64,000 nucleotides of DNA from Thermocrinis minervae (GTDB lineage Bacteria > Aquificota > Aquificia > Aquificales > Aquificaceae), in the NCBI RefSeq assembly GCF_900142435.1, contig NZ_LT670846.1, positions 1 to 64,000 of the forward strand, written 5' to 3'. This document shows, piece after piece, positions 34,906 through 45,195 of this stretch. A program made the translations under genes and the position numbers. The notes under the pieces were generated by a model that saw only the letters and a program-made list of their open reading frames with translations, was not told where the DNA came from and made no database searches. Position 1 is the stretch's first letter. Each line of letters starts with the position of its first letter.

Positions 34906-34924
34906 CCTCCTAATAATGATTATA
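34906..34924 (-). promoter_or_regulatory. -10 box and Shine-Dalgarno of rpsU
   Basis: Reading the minus strand, TATAAT (34924-34919) is followed by AGGAGG (34911-34906) and the TTG start at 34896. The ribosome site is what decides the unusual TTG start. No good -35 box is seen. Confidence 0.5.
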
Positions 34925-36347
34925 CCATAAACCTGAGTATGGGCTTCCTGTTTGCTTCCGCTTCCTTTATCCTTCTGACTGGTGTACGCGTGGGAGCCTG
35001 CTTTAGTTTTTCTGGCTCCGTACGGGCTGTTTGGACTATCTGCCGCAGGGCGTTGGCAAACTCTTCTAAGGTTTGCAGGCTTTCTGTCTCCGTAGGTTCT
35101 ATCATCAGAGCTTCTTTAACTATGAGAGGGAAATATACGGTGGGTGCGTAGAAGCCATAATCCAGAAGGGCCTTGGCTACATCCATGGCGTTCACGCCAT
35201 ATGGCAGGAGATTCTGGGCGGATAGCACAAATTCGTGCATACAAGGGGAGCTTTCGTACGGATCTACCAAGACATCCTTTAGGAGCTTTCTCAAATAGTT
35301 GGCGTTAAGGACCGAATACTTCGATATGAGGTCTATATCCTTGCCATAGCTCAGTATATAGGCCAAAGCCCTCAACAGTACTGCCGTATGACCGTAGAAG
35401 GTTAGAATCTTTCCCACACTCTTGGGTATGTCCCAGTTTAGAAAGTACTTACCGTCCTTGTAGTCTATCTGGGGTACTGGTAGGAAATCCTTTAGCCTTC
35501 CGGAGACACCCACGGCGCATGCTCCTGGTCCACCACCACCGTGAGGTGTAGAAAAGGTCTTATGAAGGTTAAAGTGCATAACGTCTACACCCCAATCGCC
35601 AGGTCTTGCCACTCCAACAAGTGCGTTAAAGTTGGCCCCATCCATGTAAAGGAGCGCTCCCTTTTCATGTAAGGCATCGGCTATGTCCTTTATCCTTCTT
35701 TCAAAAACACCAAGAGTGTTAGGGTTGGTGATCATAAGGCAAGCCACATCCTCGGTAAGCTTCTCTTTAAAGTCCTTCCAATCTAGTTCTCCCTTTTCAT
35801 CGCTTTTTACTGTCTTTATCTCAAAGCCACAAAGGGCAGCACTAGCTGGGTTTGTACCGTGGGCAGAGTCTGGAACAAGTACTGTCTTCCTTTCAAAACC
35901 TTTATCTAGGTGGTAGGCTCTTATGAGGAGTAGGCCCAAGAACTCTCCATGGGCTCCAGCCGCAGGCTGCAGTGTAACGTCGGCAAAGCCACCCAGCTCC
36001 TTTAAAAGCTCTTTCAGTCTGTACATAGCTTCTAGGGTACCCTGGGCGTACTCATCAGGAGTCAGAGGGTGAAGGTTTTTAAAGCCCTCATAGTTTGCTA
36101 CCTCCTCGTTCACCCTGGGGTTGTACTTCATGGTACAAGACCCCAGCGGGAAAAAGCTTGTGTCTATAGCGTAGTTAAGCCTTGAGAGGTTTGTGTAGTG
36201 CCTGACCACATCAAGCTCAGATACGGAAGGCAGGTTTAACTCTTCCCTTAGGTCTTCTCCAAGGTACTCTTTTAGGTCTACCTCAGGAACGTCGCACCTA
36301 GGCAGTCTGTAAGTGTTCTTACTTTTTATCTCAAATATAGTCTTCAT
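34920..36347 (-). CDS. gcvPB: Glycine dehydrogenase (decarboxylating), subunit 2
   Basis: 475 residues. C-terminal half-protein of the split P-protein of the glycine cleavage system, which takes CO2 from glycine with PLP. The PLP lysine is in HFNLHKTFSTPHGGGGPG near residue 270. Other markers are PLGSCTMKYNPR near 67, QPAAGAHGEFLGLL, PDSAHGTNPASA, and the C-terminal EPTETESLQTLEEF. The partner subunit gcvPA and the H and T proteins are not in the window. It may work in the reverse direction in autotrophs, which the sequence cannot show. Confidence 0.96.
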   Translation of the reverse strand: MKTIFEIKSKNTYRLPRCDVPEVDLKEYLGEDLREELNLPSVSELDVVRHYTNLSRLNYAIDTSFFPLGSCTMKYNPRVNEEVANYEGFKNLHPLTPDEYAQGTLEAMYRLKELLKELGGFADVTLQPAAGAHGEFLGLLLIRAYHLDKGFERKTVLVPDSAHGTNPASAALCGFEIKTVKSDEKGELDWKDFKEKLTEDVACLMITNPNTLGVFERRIKDIADALHEKGALLYMDGANFNALVGVARPGDWGVDVMHFNLHKTFSTPHGGGGPGACAVGVSGRLKDFLPVPQIDYKDGKYFLNWDIPKSVGKILTFYGHTAVLLRALAYILSYGKDIDLISKYSVLNANYLRKLLKDVLVDPYESSPCMHEFVLSAQNLLPYGVNAMDVAKALLDYGFYAPTVYFPLIVKEALMIEPTETESLQTLEEFANALRQIVQTARTEPEKLKQAPTRTPVRRIKEAEANRKPILRFMV

Positions 36348-36365
36348 CAGGGAAATATTTTAAGA

Positions 36366-36776
36366 TCAGTCTAGAAAGAACCCTTGGGAAGGGTTGCATA
36401 CCAGAAAAGCCTTGTCCGATTTGGCCTTGAGAAAGCTCTTACAGAAGACCCTCCTAAGGCTACTGGAGACGCTAATGTCGTTTACCGAGTAGATATCCGT
36501 GTGATTTACTGTGCTTCTGCCGTAGGTTATGTAAGCCCACATGCTACCTTTATGCTTTAGCCTGTAGTGTACCTCGCAGGCATCTTTGGACATATGCTTT
36601 TTGACATCCTCCATCAAGAAAGAGAGAAGCCCATTGACATCCCTTTCCTTCTTCGGCTTTTCCCTATCTAAGGTGATGTAAATCCTGTAGCACTGACCCA
36701 ACAGTGTAGACTCCTTCTCGTAAGCGTGAGTAAGGCAAAAAAGAAAGATAACACAGAGGTATATATACAGCACCAT
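36366..36776 (-). CDS. Exported protein of unknown function
   Basis: 136 residues with a signal peptide (MVLYIYLCVIFLFCLTHAYE). The mature part of about 115 residues is mixed alpha/beta in character, with four cysteines spaced as two likely disulfides (GQCYRIYI, KDACEVHY, RRVFCKSF, FLVCNPS). I do not recognise it. It is 18 bases upstream of gcvPB on the same strand and may share its transcript. The start codon is 21 bases from the divergent DUF2231 gene and no ribosome site is seen, so a leaderless message is possible. Confidence 0.7.
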   Translation of the reverse strand: MVLYIYLCVIFLFCLTHAYEKESTLLGQCYRIYITLDREKPKKERDVNGLLSFLMEDVKKHMSKDACEVHYRLKHKGSMWAYITYGRSTVNHTDIYSVNDISVSSSLRRVFCKSFLKAKSDKAFLVCNPSQGFFLD

Positions 36777-36781
36777 GTAGG

Positions 36782-36789
36782 ATTATATT
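36782..36789. promoter_or_regulatory. Overlapping divergent -10 boxes between two short-gap genes
   Basis: The segment ATTATATT gives TATATT on the plus strand (36784-36789) and TATAAT on the minus strand (36787-36782). A start about seven bases past each lies at or within two bases of the respective ATGs (36798 plus, 36776 minus). The gap is 21 bases and neither gene has a Shine-Dalgarno sequence. No -35 boxes are convincing. Confidence 0.45.
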
Positions 36790-36797
36790 ATTACCTT

Positions 36798-37220
36798 ATG
36801 CTTCCTGAGGTGGTAAAGTTACATCCGCCAGCTACGCACTTCGCCATAGCCATGCCAGTGGCCCTGCTCCTGATAGAGGCCCTATACAGACGGATGAAAA
36901 GGGAGCCTGATGTCATACATGAGGTGTTTACCCACATCTCCTTCCTGTCTGTGTTACTGGCAAGCTTGACGGGTTTTATAGCCCATGAACCTCTGGAAGA
37001 AAGGCTTAAGCAAGTTCCTGTGTTTAGTGCCCATGAGATTCTAGGCTTTTCTTTACCCTTCCTCTTTTTGGTAATCTCAGCTATAAGGCTTTTCAAGAGG
37101 AAGGACTTTTCAGGTATGGTAAGGAACGTATACTTCTTGCTTTTGCTTCTTGGGGTTTTCCTCATCTTTCTACAGGGTAGGTTGGGGGGTAAGATAGTCT
37201 ACGAGTACCTGATAGAGTAG
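36798..37220 (+). CDS. DUF2231-type membrane protein
   Basis: 140 residues with four hydrophobic helices. The N terminus [20 protein letters not shown] has the Pro-x-His-x-x-hydrophobic pattern of DUF2231 proteins, and histidines recur in later helices ([15 protein letters not shown]). The function is unknown; in some members haem or quinone-related roles are suspected. The longer in-frame reading from 36726 would run through the divergent gene, so 36798 is taken as start. Its stop is one base before uvrA, indicating co-transcription. Confidence 0.75.
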   Translation: MLPEVVKLHPPATHFAIAMPVALLLIEALYRRMKREPDVIHEVFTHISFLSVLLASLTGFIAHEPLEERLKQVPVFSAHEILGFSLPFLFLVISAIRLFKRKDFSGMVRNVYFLLLLLGVFLIFLQGRLGGKIVYEYLIE

Positions 37221-37221
37221 T

Positions 37222-40014
37222 ATGGACAGGATAATCATAAGGGGTGCTCGCCAGCACAACCTTAAGAACGTAGACCTAGACATTCCCAAAAACAAGCTTG
37301 TGGTTATCACTGGACCTTCTGGTTCGGGTAAGTCTTCCCTAGCCTTTGACACCATATACGCAGAGGGTCAAAGAAGGTACGTAGAATCCCTGTCCTCTTA
37401 CGCAAGACAGTTTTTGGGTGTTATGGAAAAACCAGACGTGGACGTTATAGAAGGTCTTTCTCCAGCCATAGCCATAGACCAGAAGACCGCATCAAAGAAC
37501 CCAAGGTCTACTGTAGGTACCGTCACGGAGATATACGACTACCTTAGGGTCCTTTGGGCAAACATAGGAAAGCCTTATTGTCCCGAGTGTGGCCGCTTGC
37601 TTGAGGGGCTTTCCGCTCACGAGATATTAGAAAAAGTCTGGGAGCTTTACAAGGGTAGGAAGATAGCCGTCCTTAGCCCTGTGGTAAGAGGCAAGAAGGG
37701 AGAGTTCAAAGACCTTATGAAGGAGCTGGACAGGATGGGCTTCTCTAGGGTTAAGGTAGACGGTGAGTACAAAAGGATCATAGATGTCCCACCCCTTGAC
37801 AAAAACAAAAAGCATACCATAGACGTGGTCGTAGACAGGTTCACCCTTGAGGAGGAAGAGAGAGCAAGACTTTTAAACGCCATAGAAAAGGCACTTGAAC
37901 TGTCAAACGGCCTTGTAAAGGTAGAAGATGTAGACAGCCAAAAAGAGGAGATATTCAGCGAAAGGTTGTCATGTCCAGACCATGGCTTTTCTATACCTGA
38001 GCTCTCTCCTAGGCTCTTTTCCTTTAACTCACCTTATGGTGCTTGTCCTACATGTAAGGGCCTTGGTGTAAAGTGGGAGGTGGACGTAAAGCTGTTAGTG
38101 GACGAAGATAGTCCAGCGGTGGATGCCTTCCGAATAACCCAGTCGGGTTTCTTTGACTACCTTAGGTTTCCTATAATCAACATGCTCAAAAGGCTAGGCT
38201 ATGACCCAAGGACTAAGTTCAAGCTCCTGCCTGAGAATGTGAGAAACTTTTTGCTTTACGGTGGTTCCTTCTACAACGCAAACTTTGAAGGGATAGTAAA
38301 ACACCTAGAGAGGCGTTTTATGGAGGAGGACTCTGAGAAGATAAGGGAGGAGATAGAGGAGTTTATCAAGGAAAAACCATGTCCTACCTGTGGAGGCTCC
38401 AGGCTTAGGGATGAAGCCCTAGCTGTTCTTATAGACGGAAAGAACATATGGCAAGTAGTGCAGATGCCCATAAGGGATTGCCTGGAGTTCTTCCAATCTC
38501 TTGAACACAAGCTAAGCCAGAAGGAAAGGCAGATAGCAGAAAGGCTGCTTAAAGAGATAACCCAAAGACTTGGCTTTCTCATAGACGTAGGACTAGACTA
38601 CCTTACCCTTTCTAGGAGCGCCACCACTCTATCGGGTGGTGAGATGCAGAGGATAAGGCTGGCCACGCAGATAGGTTCAAAGCTCACGGGTGTGCTGTAC
38701 GTACTCGATGAGCCTTCTATAGGACTCCATCCAAGGGATACGGAAAGGCTCATAAAGACGTTAAAGAATTTAAGGGATCTTTCCAATACGGTGATAGTGG
38801 TGGAACACGACCCTGAGACCATAATGGCAGCAGACTGGATTATAGAGCTAGGCCCAGGAGCCGGTAAGCTGGGGGGATACGTAGTAGCTCAAGGAACTGT
38901 AAGCCAAATCATGGATAGACCAAACTCTCTCACGGGTGCTTACCTTTCTGGCAGGCTCAGGATAGAGGTACCAAGTAAAAGAAGGCCAAAGGCAAACAAA
39001 GTAATAAGGATAAAAGGAGCAAGGCTTCACAATCTTAAAAACATAGACGTAGAGATACCTGTAGGCCTTTTTGTCTGTGTGACTGGGGTGTCTGGCAGTG
39101 GAAAATCCACCCTTATCTACGACATCCTATGGAACTACGCAAGGGCAATCTTCTACGGTGGGACAGCAGAAAAAGAAGGCTTTGATAGCATAGAGGGCTT
39201 GGAACACTTCGACAAGGTAATAAACGTAGACCAATCGCCCATAGGCAGGACTCCAAGGAGCAATCCAGCAACCTACACTAAGATTTTCGATCATATAAGA
39301 CAGCTTTTTGCAAACACTCCAGAAGCTAGGGCTAGGGGATACGATGCAGGAAGGTTCTCCTTCAACGTGAAAGGTGGCAGATGCGAGGTCTGTCAAGGTG
39401 AGGGTTACATAAAGGTGGAGATGCACTTCCTACCCCCTGTCTACATAACTTGTGACGTGTGTAAGGGTAAAAGGTACAACAGAGAAACTCTTGACATCCT
39501 TTACAAGGGCAAAAACATAGCGGATGTCCTGGATATGACTGTAGACGAGGCTTACGAGTTCTTTTACAACCATCCAGCCATAAGGAGAAAATTGGAACTT
39601 CTTAGGGACGTAGGTCTCGGATACATAAAGCTTGGTCAGCCTGCCACTACTTTATCCGGCGGAGAAGCTCAAAGGATCAAGCTTGCAAGGGAGCTCTCCA
39701 AGAAGGAGACGGGAAGGACTCTGTACCTGCTTGATGAACCCACCACAGGCCTACATATGGACGACGTTAAAAAGCTTATAAACGTACTACAAAGACTCGT
39801 AGACAAAGGCAACACGGTAGTAGTGATAGAACACAACCTGGATGTTATAAAATGCGCCGATTGGATCATAGACCTCGGGCCAGAAGGCGGAGACAAGGGT
39901 GGTTACGTAGTTGCAGAAGGAACACCCGAAGAAGTTGCCGAAAACCCAAACTCATACACAGGTCACTTCCTGAAGAAATATTTAGCGCTTGACACCACAA
40001 GGCCTTTAAGCTAA
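37222..40014 (+). CDS. uvrA: Excinuclease ABC subunit A
   Basis: 930 residues. DNA damage sensor of nucleotide excision repair. It has two ABC-type ATPase halves. Walker A sequences are [15 protein letters not shown] near residue 32 and [15 protein letters not shown] near 622; the ABC signatures [12 protein letters not shown] and [12 protein letters not shown] are near 472 and 813. Zinc modules are CPECG...CPDHG...CPTCKG in the first half and CEVCQGEGY...CDVCKG in the second. One zinc ligand is His (CPDH), a variant seen in other bacteria. The gene is cytoplasmic and complete. Confidence 0.97.
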   Translation: MDRIIIRGARQHNLKNVDLDIPKNKLVVITGPSGSGKSSLAFDTIYAEGQRRYVESLSSYARQFLGVMEKPDVDVIEGLSPAIAIDQKTASKNPRSTVGTVTEIYDYLRVLWANIGKPYCPECGRLLEGLSAHEILEKVWELYKGRKIAVLSPVVRGKKGEFKDLMKELDRMGFSRVKVDGEYKRIIDVPPLDKNKKHTIDVVVDRFTLEEEERARLLNAIEKALELSNGLVKVEDVDSQKEEIFSERLSCPDHGFSIPELSPRLFSFNSPYGACPTCKGLGVKWEVDVKLLVDEDSPAVDAFRITQSGFFDYLRFPIINMLKRLGYDPRTKFKLLPENVRNFLLYGGSFYNANFEGIVKHLERRFMEEDSEKIREEIEEFIKEKPCPTCGGSRLRDEALAVLIDGKNIWQVVQMPIRDCLEFFQSLEHKLSQKERQIAERLLKEITQRLGFLIDVGLDYLTLSRSATTLSGGEMQRIRLATQIGSKLTGVLYVLDEPSIGLHPRDTERLIKTLKNLRDLSNTVIVVEHDPETIMAADWIIELGPGAGKLGGYVVAQGTVSQIMDRPNSLTGAYLSGRLRIEVPSKRRPKANKVIRIKGARLHNLKNIDVEIPVGLFVCVTGVSGSGKSTLIYDILWNYARAIFYGGTAEKEGFDSIEGLEHFDKVINVDQSPIGRTPRSNPATYTKIFDHIRQLFANTPEARARGYDAGRFSFNVKGGRCEVCQGEGYIKVEMHFLPPVYITCDVCKGKRYNRETLDILYKGKNIADVLDMTVDEAYEFFYNHPAIRRKLELLRDVGLGYIKLGQPATTLSGGEAQRIKLARELSKKETGRTLYLLDEPTTGLHMDDVKKLINVLQRLVDKGNTVVVIEHNLDVIKCADWIIDLGPEGGDKGGYVVAEGTPEEVAENPNSYTGHFLKKYLALDTTRPLS

Positions 40015-40037
40015 CTTTTTTTTAGGAAGGGGGAGTT

Positions 40038-41078
40038 ATGCTAAAAGTAGAGCTCACGCCTGAAACCCTAATACTACAGCTTTTGGCAAACCAACAGGGA
40101 TTACAGGCGGAAGACTTTGAAAGCATACTGCTGAGCCTCAAAGCCAATCTATTTGGCAGCGTTCAAGAAGGAGAATCAAATAACTATGAACCGCAGTCAA
40201 AGGACGAAAGCAAAAAATTGAACCTAGCTTTGGAGTTCCTTTATCCTCAGTTTGCTAATCTAAACATCAACACCACCGTTCAAATACCTGAGAATACAGA
40301 GGGAGGAATTCCCCTCGGAACACGCATATACACAGCTCCATCCCAAAAGGTTTTAGAGACCGATGAAAAATCTATTCAAAGGCTCTTTCCTGAAGGTCTA
40401 TCTATAAACCTTCAGAATACTAAACAGAAAGAACAGGACCTAAATCCTTGGTCTCCAATACAAGAAGACATGGACGGCAAAAGACATAATGTTGGCAAAA
40501 ACTTCCTTATATTGTATGGAGTAGAAGACAATAGCACGCCAAAAACTGTTATAAGCACAGAAAAAGAACTCATCAGCACACTAAGAGACAGTACTACCGC
40601 AGAGATAGGAACAGATATCAAAAAAACTGAGAAAAAACAGTCTAATCTTATCAAAGAACAACGAAGTGAAGTTTTTGTACAGTCTACAGATGGAAATCCT
40701 AATACAAATACAAAGGAAGCTTCCCAAGTTAAGGAGGTGGTGAACACACAACCCCACAGCTACGACGTTTACACGTACAAAGCTCTAAAGGTAAAAACCG
40801 AAGATGCTGACATAAACGTACGCTTTTTAAGGGAAAATCTGAGGATAGAGATAAACTTAAAGAGTGAAAACATAAGGATGCCCACTGAAGCAGAAGTACA
40901 AAAGCTCCTAAACACATTACAGTCCTTAGGATTGGTTGTAGAGAGCTTTAGACTTAATGGAAAACAAACCTTTGGGTACAGCTCCGATAAGCGTGATTCT
41001 AAGGGTGAACATACATACAAACAAAAACCGGACAGAGGAGATGTAGAGCATACAGCCAACTTTAGCCTCACACTATGA
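40038..41078 (+). CDS. fliK: FliK-like flagellar hook-length control protein (probable)
   Basis: 346 residues with an AGGAAGGGGGAG ribosome site. The first 255 residues are polar, low in complexity (Gln, Asn, Thr, Ser, Lys, Glu), with no clear fold. The last 90 contain a compact segment (about 255-310: ADINVRFLRENLRIEINLKSENIRMPTEAEVQKLL). This resembles the FliK C-terminal core that meets FlhB, and is followed by a basic tail. FliK acts as a ruler and triggers the FlhB switch. FlhB is encoded 23 kb away. The call is moderate because FliK N termini are not conserved. Confidence 0.6.
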   Translation: MLKVELTPETLILQLLANQQGLQAEDFESILLSLKANLFGSVQEGESNNYEPQSKDESKKLNLALEFLYPQFANLNINTTVQIPENTEGGIPLGTRIYTAPSQKVLETDEKSIQRLFPEGLSINLQNTKQKEQDLNPWSPIQEDMDGKRHNVGKNFLILYGVEDNSTPKTVISTEKELISTLRDSTTAEIGTDIKKTEKKQSNLIKEQRSEVFVQSTDGNPNTNTKEASQVKEVVNTQPHSYDVYTYKALKVKTEDADINVRFLRENLRIEINLKSENIRMPTEAEVQKLLNTLQSLGLVVESFRLNGKQTFGYSSDKRDSKGEHTYKQKPDRGDVEHTANFSLTL

Positions 41079-42036
41079 GGTTTGTCCGCCTCTTTATACT
41101 TGCACTTACCGTAGTAATCCTCTCTTGCCAAAAGGATGGATATCATATAGCCTTTCTCATATCGGGAGAAGGTAGAACCAAGAAGGTAGAAGGCTTCCTT
41201 CAAGGTCTAAAGGCCTTAAACATAAAGATAAGCAGCTATAAGGTTTACAACGGGAAAACAACCTCTCTGAGCTTGAAAGAAAGGCGAGGCTGCTAGCTTC
41301 AGATATAGATAAGTACGATCTTGTAGCTACGGGAGGAAGCATAGAAACTTACATACTAAAGAACATCTTAGGAGAGAACATAAAGAAACCGATAGTTGTT
41401 ATGGGTGGGACCGCACTGAAAACCTGGGGCATAACGCATGAATTTAAAAAACCCTCTTACCCTATAACCGGTGTTGACAACCTAAACGCAGAACTTATGG
41501 AGAAGAGGGTTGAACTCTTTTCTAAACTCTTCCCTGATGTGAAGAAGGTTGTAGTGTTCTGCACTCCGAGGTTTGAAGCTTCTAAAGAAGCCACAAGAAG
41601 AGCCATAAAAGCAGGGCAAGTACACGGTATAAAGGTGGTTCCTGTCTCAGTAGATAATGCTAACGACTTGGAGTACATCATAAGTCACATGAGAGAGGAT
41701 GGCTTTGGTGGCATACTCCTTACCCCTTGTTTTTACACGGAGAACTTTCTACAGTCTTACATACTGTATTACGCGAGCTTTTATTCAATCCCAGTCATGT
41801 GTCTTTCTCCCGATCAGGTTAAACAGGGATGTCCAGTAGCCTACGGCACCTCTCAGTTCGAACAGGGGTATCAAGCCGCGTTCATAGCTTACAGGATATT
41901 TTCTGGGGAAGACGTTAGGAATATACCCTTCGAACCTGTCAGGAATGTAAAGCTGGCCATAAACTTCTCCGCCTTCAGGGAGCTTGGGTATTACAATAAC
42001 CCATACGTCTTTATGCTGGCCCAAACAGTTGAATGA
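41075..42036 (+). pseudogene. ABC-type substrate-binding lipoprotein gene with a -1 frameshift
   Basis: Two overlapping frames together encode one periplasmic binding protein. The first reads from 41075 with a lipoprotein signal (LALTVVILSC) to a stop at 41296. The second is open from 41242 to 42036. Adding one base in the GGGAAAA run at 41252-41258 joins them into a smooth chain (..SYKVYNG then ENNLSELERKA..) of about 320 residues resembling ABC_sub_bind proteins. The stop overlaps the sensor-kinase start. The break may be a sequencing error, a real mutation or a strain difference; there is no classical slippery heptamer in frame. Confidence 0.78.
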
Positions 42037-43910
42037 AGCTAAGGAATAAGGTACTAGTAGTCCTTCTTTTCGTAGCTCTATTCCAATGGGTTTTCTCTAT
42101 AGCTTACTTCTACGTACTAAAAGAAGATCTACTGGACAGATGGTATGTCGAGAGCAAAAGGCTTGGGACTATGCTAGCCGAAAGTCTAAACCTTAAACTC
42201 CATGAAACTATAGATAAGCTAAAACTCTACACATTAGACTACGGCGATACAAACGCCGAAATTCACGCATGGAAAGTATTCAACCAACTGAACGGCGTTT
42301 TCCTCTGCGCTCAGTATGATAAAGGTGGAAACCTCCTCATTGAGTTTGATAAAACCCCCACCGTAAAAAGGGCAGAACCTAAGATAGATCCTAATCCTGT
42401 TAAGGTTGACATCCTTGAGGTTTATCAAAACGAGTACTCTGAGCATTATGTAAGGGTAAAGGTGCCCCGTATAAAGGAAGGAGTTCTTAGGGACTTTTTT
42501 GTGTACGACATAAACTTGAACCATTTGCTTACAGAACTGTATCCAGTACTTCTATCCATGAATCTAGAAGTGACGCTTACAAGGAGTATGAACAGAAACG
42601 AAGGATTTGTCCATGTCTTCGTACCCATAAAGGATATGAACTTGTACGTGATGTTAAGACAAAAAGAGGATAAGGTACTTAGCCAGGCACACAGCTTCCT
42701 ACAAAGAGCTTTCTTTATGGGAAGTATAAGCACCATCTTGTTGCTGATGGTTTCCTATGAGATTGTCATGCGTATGTTTGTTCCATTATACAGGCTAAGG
42801 GATGAATTCGGAAGATGGATAGGTCTAAAAGATCTAGACAAGGTTGAGGAGATACAAGCACTATCAAAGATATTCTTAAACGTGTACGAACAACTCAGAA
42901 AGGAAAGAGACCTCTATACATCGCTCTTTAATAACGTCTTTGACGGCATGCTTCTACTTGACGAAAAAGGTGTGATAATGAAAGTAAACAGAAGATTTTT
43001 TGAAAGGTTCAATGCAGACAAAGAGAGCTTAGAAGGAAGACATATCTCTGAATTTTTATCAACAGACAGTTTGCATCCCAACACTTTCTTACCACATGCA
43101 ATACTGAAGATAGGTGATCATGTTTACCATATTTCCATATACACTGCGACATTACAGATGGATGAAAAGAACTTTCTTGTATGCCAGATCAAAGATATAA
43201 CCGACAAAAAGGAGCTTGAATACATATTGGTAAGATACTCTAAGCTCGCTATAGCTGGAGAGATAGCCTCATCAATAGCTCATCAGCTTAACAACCCTTT
43301 AGCCTCTGTGTTGGGCTATGCAGAAGTACTCCATAAGAAGCTAGAAGATCCTCAACTCAAAAGGTATGCTCAAGCTGTGATTAACAGCGCTCTAAAGTGT
43401 GCTGATACCACTAAGAGGTTGTTACATCTTGCTAAAGGTTACGATAAGTTCCCATCCGTGGTTGATGTTGAAAAGCTAACTGAGAATGTTGTAGAAATCC
43501 TGCAGGTAAAAGCTAGCAAAAAATCGGTAATCATAAAGCTGATAAAAGACATAAGAGCTCAGAAGCATATTTACACCTTTGAATGGAAGCTTGAACAGAT
43601 ATTGCTCAACGTGGTTGACAACGCCATAGACTCTTCCTTTCAGGGGAAGACCGTAGAGGTATCCTTGAGGGTACATGACAGCACAGTATCTTGGGAGGTG
43701 GTAAACGAGGGGCAGGAGATAAGTAAAGAAGAAGAAAAGCTCATATTTGAACCCTTTTATACTACAAAGGAAAGTGGCACAGGTTTGGGCCTTACCATAG
43801 TGAAAAGGTTCGCAGAGGATATAGGCGCAAAGATAGAGCTTAAAAGCCAAGCAAACATCACAAGGTTTATGATTATCTTAAACAGAGATGGTGAGGGTGT
43901 TGGTGGTTGA
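42033..43910 (+). CDS. Membrane sensor histidine kinase with PAS domain
   Basis: 625 residues. Two transmembrane helices (about 7-28 and 228-250) flank a periplasmic sensor domain of about 200 residues. A HAMP-like linker follows, then a PAS domain (about 300-385: LFNNVFDGMLLLDEKGVIMKVN). The phosphoacceptor His is in ASSIAHQLNNPLASVLGYAE near residue 417, and the HATPase has N box NVVDNAIDSS near 527 and GTGLGLTIVKRF near 586. It is NtrB-like and overlaps both the substrate-binding protein gene and the sigma-54 activator gene, its evident partners. Confidence 0.93.
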   Translation: MKLRNKVLVVLLFVALFQWVFSIAYFYVLKEDLLDRWYVESKRLGTMLAESLNLKLHETIDKLKLYTLDYGDTNAEIHAWKVFNQLNGVFLCAQYDKGGNLLIEFDKTPTVKRAEPKIDPNPVKVDILEVYQNEYSEHYVRVKVPRIKEGVLRDFFVYDINLNHLLTELYPVLLSMNLEVTLTRSMNRNEGFVHVFVPIKDMNLYVMLRQKEDKVLSQAHSFLQRAFFMGSISTILLLMVSYEIVMRMFVPLYRLRDEFGRWIGLKDLDKVEEIQALSKIFLNVYEQLRKERDLYTSLFNNVFDGMLLLDEKGVIMKVNRRFFERFNADKESLEGRHISEFLSTDSLHPNTFLPHAILKIGDHVYHISIYTATLQMDEKNFLVCQIKDITDKKELEYILVRYSKLAIAGEIASSIAHQLNNPLASVLGYAEVLHKKLEDPQLKRYAQAVINSALKCADTTKRLLHLAKGYDKFPSVVDVEKLTENVVEILQVKASKKSVIIKLIKDIRAQKHIYTFEWKLEQILLNVVDNAIDSSFQGKTVEVSLRVHDSTVSWEVVNEGQEISKEEEKLIFEPFYTTKESGTGLGLTIVKRFAEDIGAKIELKSQANITRFMIILNRDGEGVGG

Positions 43911-45195
43911 AGACGATACGGACTTTGGAAGTCTTTTGTTAGAGTACCTGTCCAACTACTACACGGTGGATTGGGTCAAGACTTTAAAGGATGCTGTAGA
44001 CAGGTTAAGTACAAACAGCTATGATGTGGCGATAGTTGACGTGCTACTTCCAGATGGCAATGGTGTAGACATACTTGAAACCGTCAAGAGTAACCAACTT
44101 GGTACAGAGGTAGTTTTTCTAACAGGTCATGGAAGCATAAAGCTGGCCGTGGAAGCTATGAAAAAAGGGGCAAACGACTTTTTGACCAAGCCATGCAGCC
44201 TTGACGATATAAACATGACCGTTGAAAAAGCCTTGGAGACTCTACGGACGAAGAAGGAAAACAAACTGTATAAGCTAGAAAAAGCCCTGCTAGAAGAAGA
44301 GTATGTGTTTAAAAGCCCAAAGATGAAGGAGGTCTTACACAACATCTCCAAGATATCCTGTAGCGATTGTCCTGTGCTTTTAGTAGGTGAAACAGGAGTG
44401 GGAAAAGAGGTAATAGCGAGGTTGATACACCAGCTAAGCCCCAGAAAAGCTAAACCTATGGTCGTACTAAACTTGGCTAGCATTCCAAAAGATCTGGTGG
44501 AGGCGGAGCTCTTCGGCTACGAGAAGGGAGCTTTCACAGGAGCCGTTCAATCCCGAGAGGGTTTCTTTGAGCTTGCCAACGAAGGCACCATATTTTTGGA
44601 TGAAGTGACAGATATTCCTGTCGAGGTACAAGCCAAGCTGCTGAGGGTAGTAGAGCACAAAAGCTTTTTCAGAATAGGTGGAAAGAGGGAGATACATACA
44701 GATGTACGGCTCATAGCTGCAACTAACGCAGACGTAAAAAAGCTTATTGAGGAGGGAAAGTTTAGGAAAGATCTATACTACAGGCTGAGCACGGTAGAGA
44801 TCTACATCCCACCCTTAAGAGAACGTCCGGAGGACATAATCCCCTTAGCCGAGCATTTTTTAAGGTTTTACTCCCACAAGTACAGAAAGAGTATAGAAGG
44901 TTTTACCAGGCAGGCAAAGGAGGAGCTTTTAAGCTATACCTACCCGGGGAACGTGAGAGAGCTAAAGAGCATAGTAGAAAGGGCAGTTCTTTTCGCCGAG
45001 GGTAGATACATAACACCGCAAGAGCTCTGTATACCAAATACCTGTCAAGGTACTTTAACTCTGAAGGATATGGAAAGGCAGCGTATACTGGAGGCTCTGA
45101 AGCTCAGTGGAAACAACAAAAAGAAGGCAGCTCAGATGTTAGGAATACCCTTAAGGACTCTCTACAGAAAGCTCAGGTACCATAACCTCCTGTAA
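43888..45195 (+). CDS. NtrC-family sigma-54-dependent response regulator
   Basis: 435 residues. Receiver domain (1-120) with phospho-Asp in VDVLLPDG near 51 and Lys in TKPCSLDD near 101. The AAA+ ATPase has Walker A GETGVGKE near 167, the sigma-54 contact loop GAFTGA near 215, and Walker B IFLDEVTDI. The C-terminal Fis-type helix-turn-helix (about 390-435) includes NNKKKAAQMLGIPLRTLYRKL. It overlaps the kinase gene by 23 bases. Two dyad repeats and a -24/-12 promoter start right after its stop, so the next genes are its likely targets. Confidence 0.96.
   Translation: MVRVLVVEDDTDFGSLLLEYLSNYYTVDWVKTLKDAVDRLSTNSYDVAIVDVLLPDGNGVDILETVKSNQLGTEVVFLTGHGSIKLAVEAMKKGANDFLTKPCSLDDINMTVEKALETLRTKKENKLYKLEKALLEEEYVFKSPKMKEVLHNISKISCSDCPVLLVGETGVGKEVIARLIHQLSPRKAKPMVVLNLASIPKDLVEAELFGYEKGAFTGAVQSREGFFELANEGTIFLDEVTDIPVEVQAKLLRVVEHKSFFRIGGKREIHTDVRLIAATNADVKKLIEEGKFRKDLYYRLSTVEIYIPPLRERPEDIIPLAEHFLRFYSHKYRKSIEGFTRQAKEELLSYTYPGNVRELKSIVERAVLFAEGRYITPQELCIPNTCQGTLTLKDMERQRILEALKLSGNNKKKAAQMLGIPLRTLYRKLRYHNLL

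Noticed and set aside
37960-38070. Loss of a UvrA zinc ligand (CPDH in place of CPxC)
   Set aside because: The Cys-to-His change at this place is common in many bacterial UvrA proteins and still binds zinc.
40769-41203. 144-residue open frame antisense to the FliK-like gene
   Set aside because: Runs across the end of one gene and the start of another with no ribosome site; composition is that of a shadow frame.
41250-41262. Programmed ribosomal frameshift in the binding-protein gene
   Set aside because: The zero-frame codons (GGG AAA ACA) do not form an X-XXY-YYZ heptamer and no downstream pseudoknot is evident.
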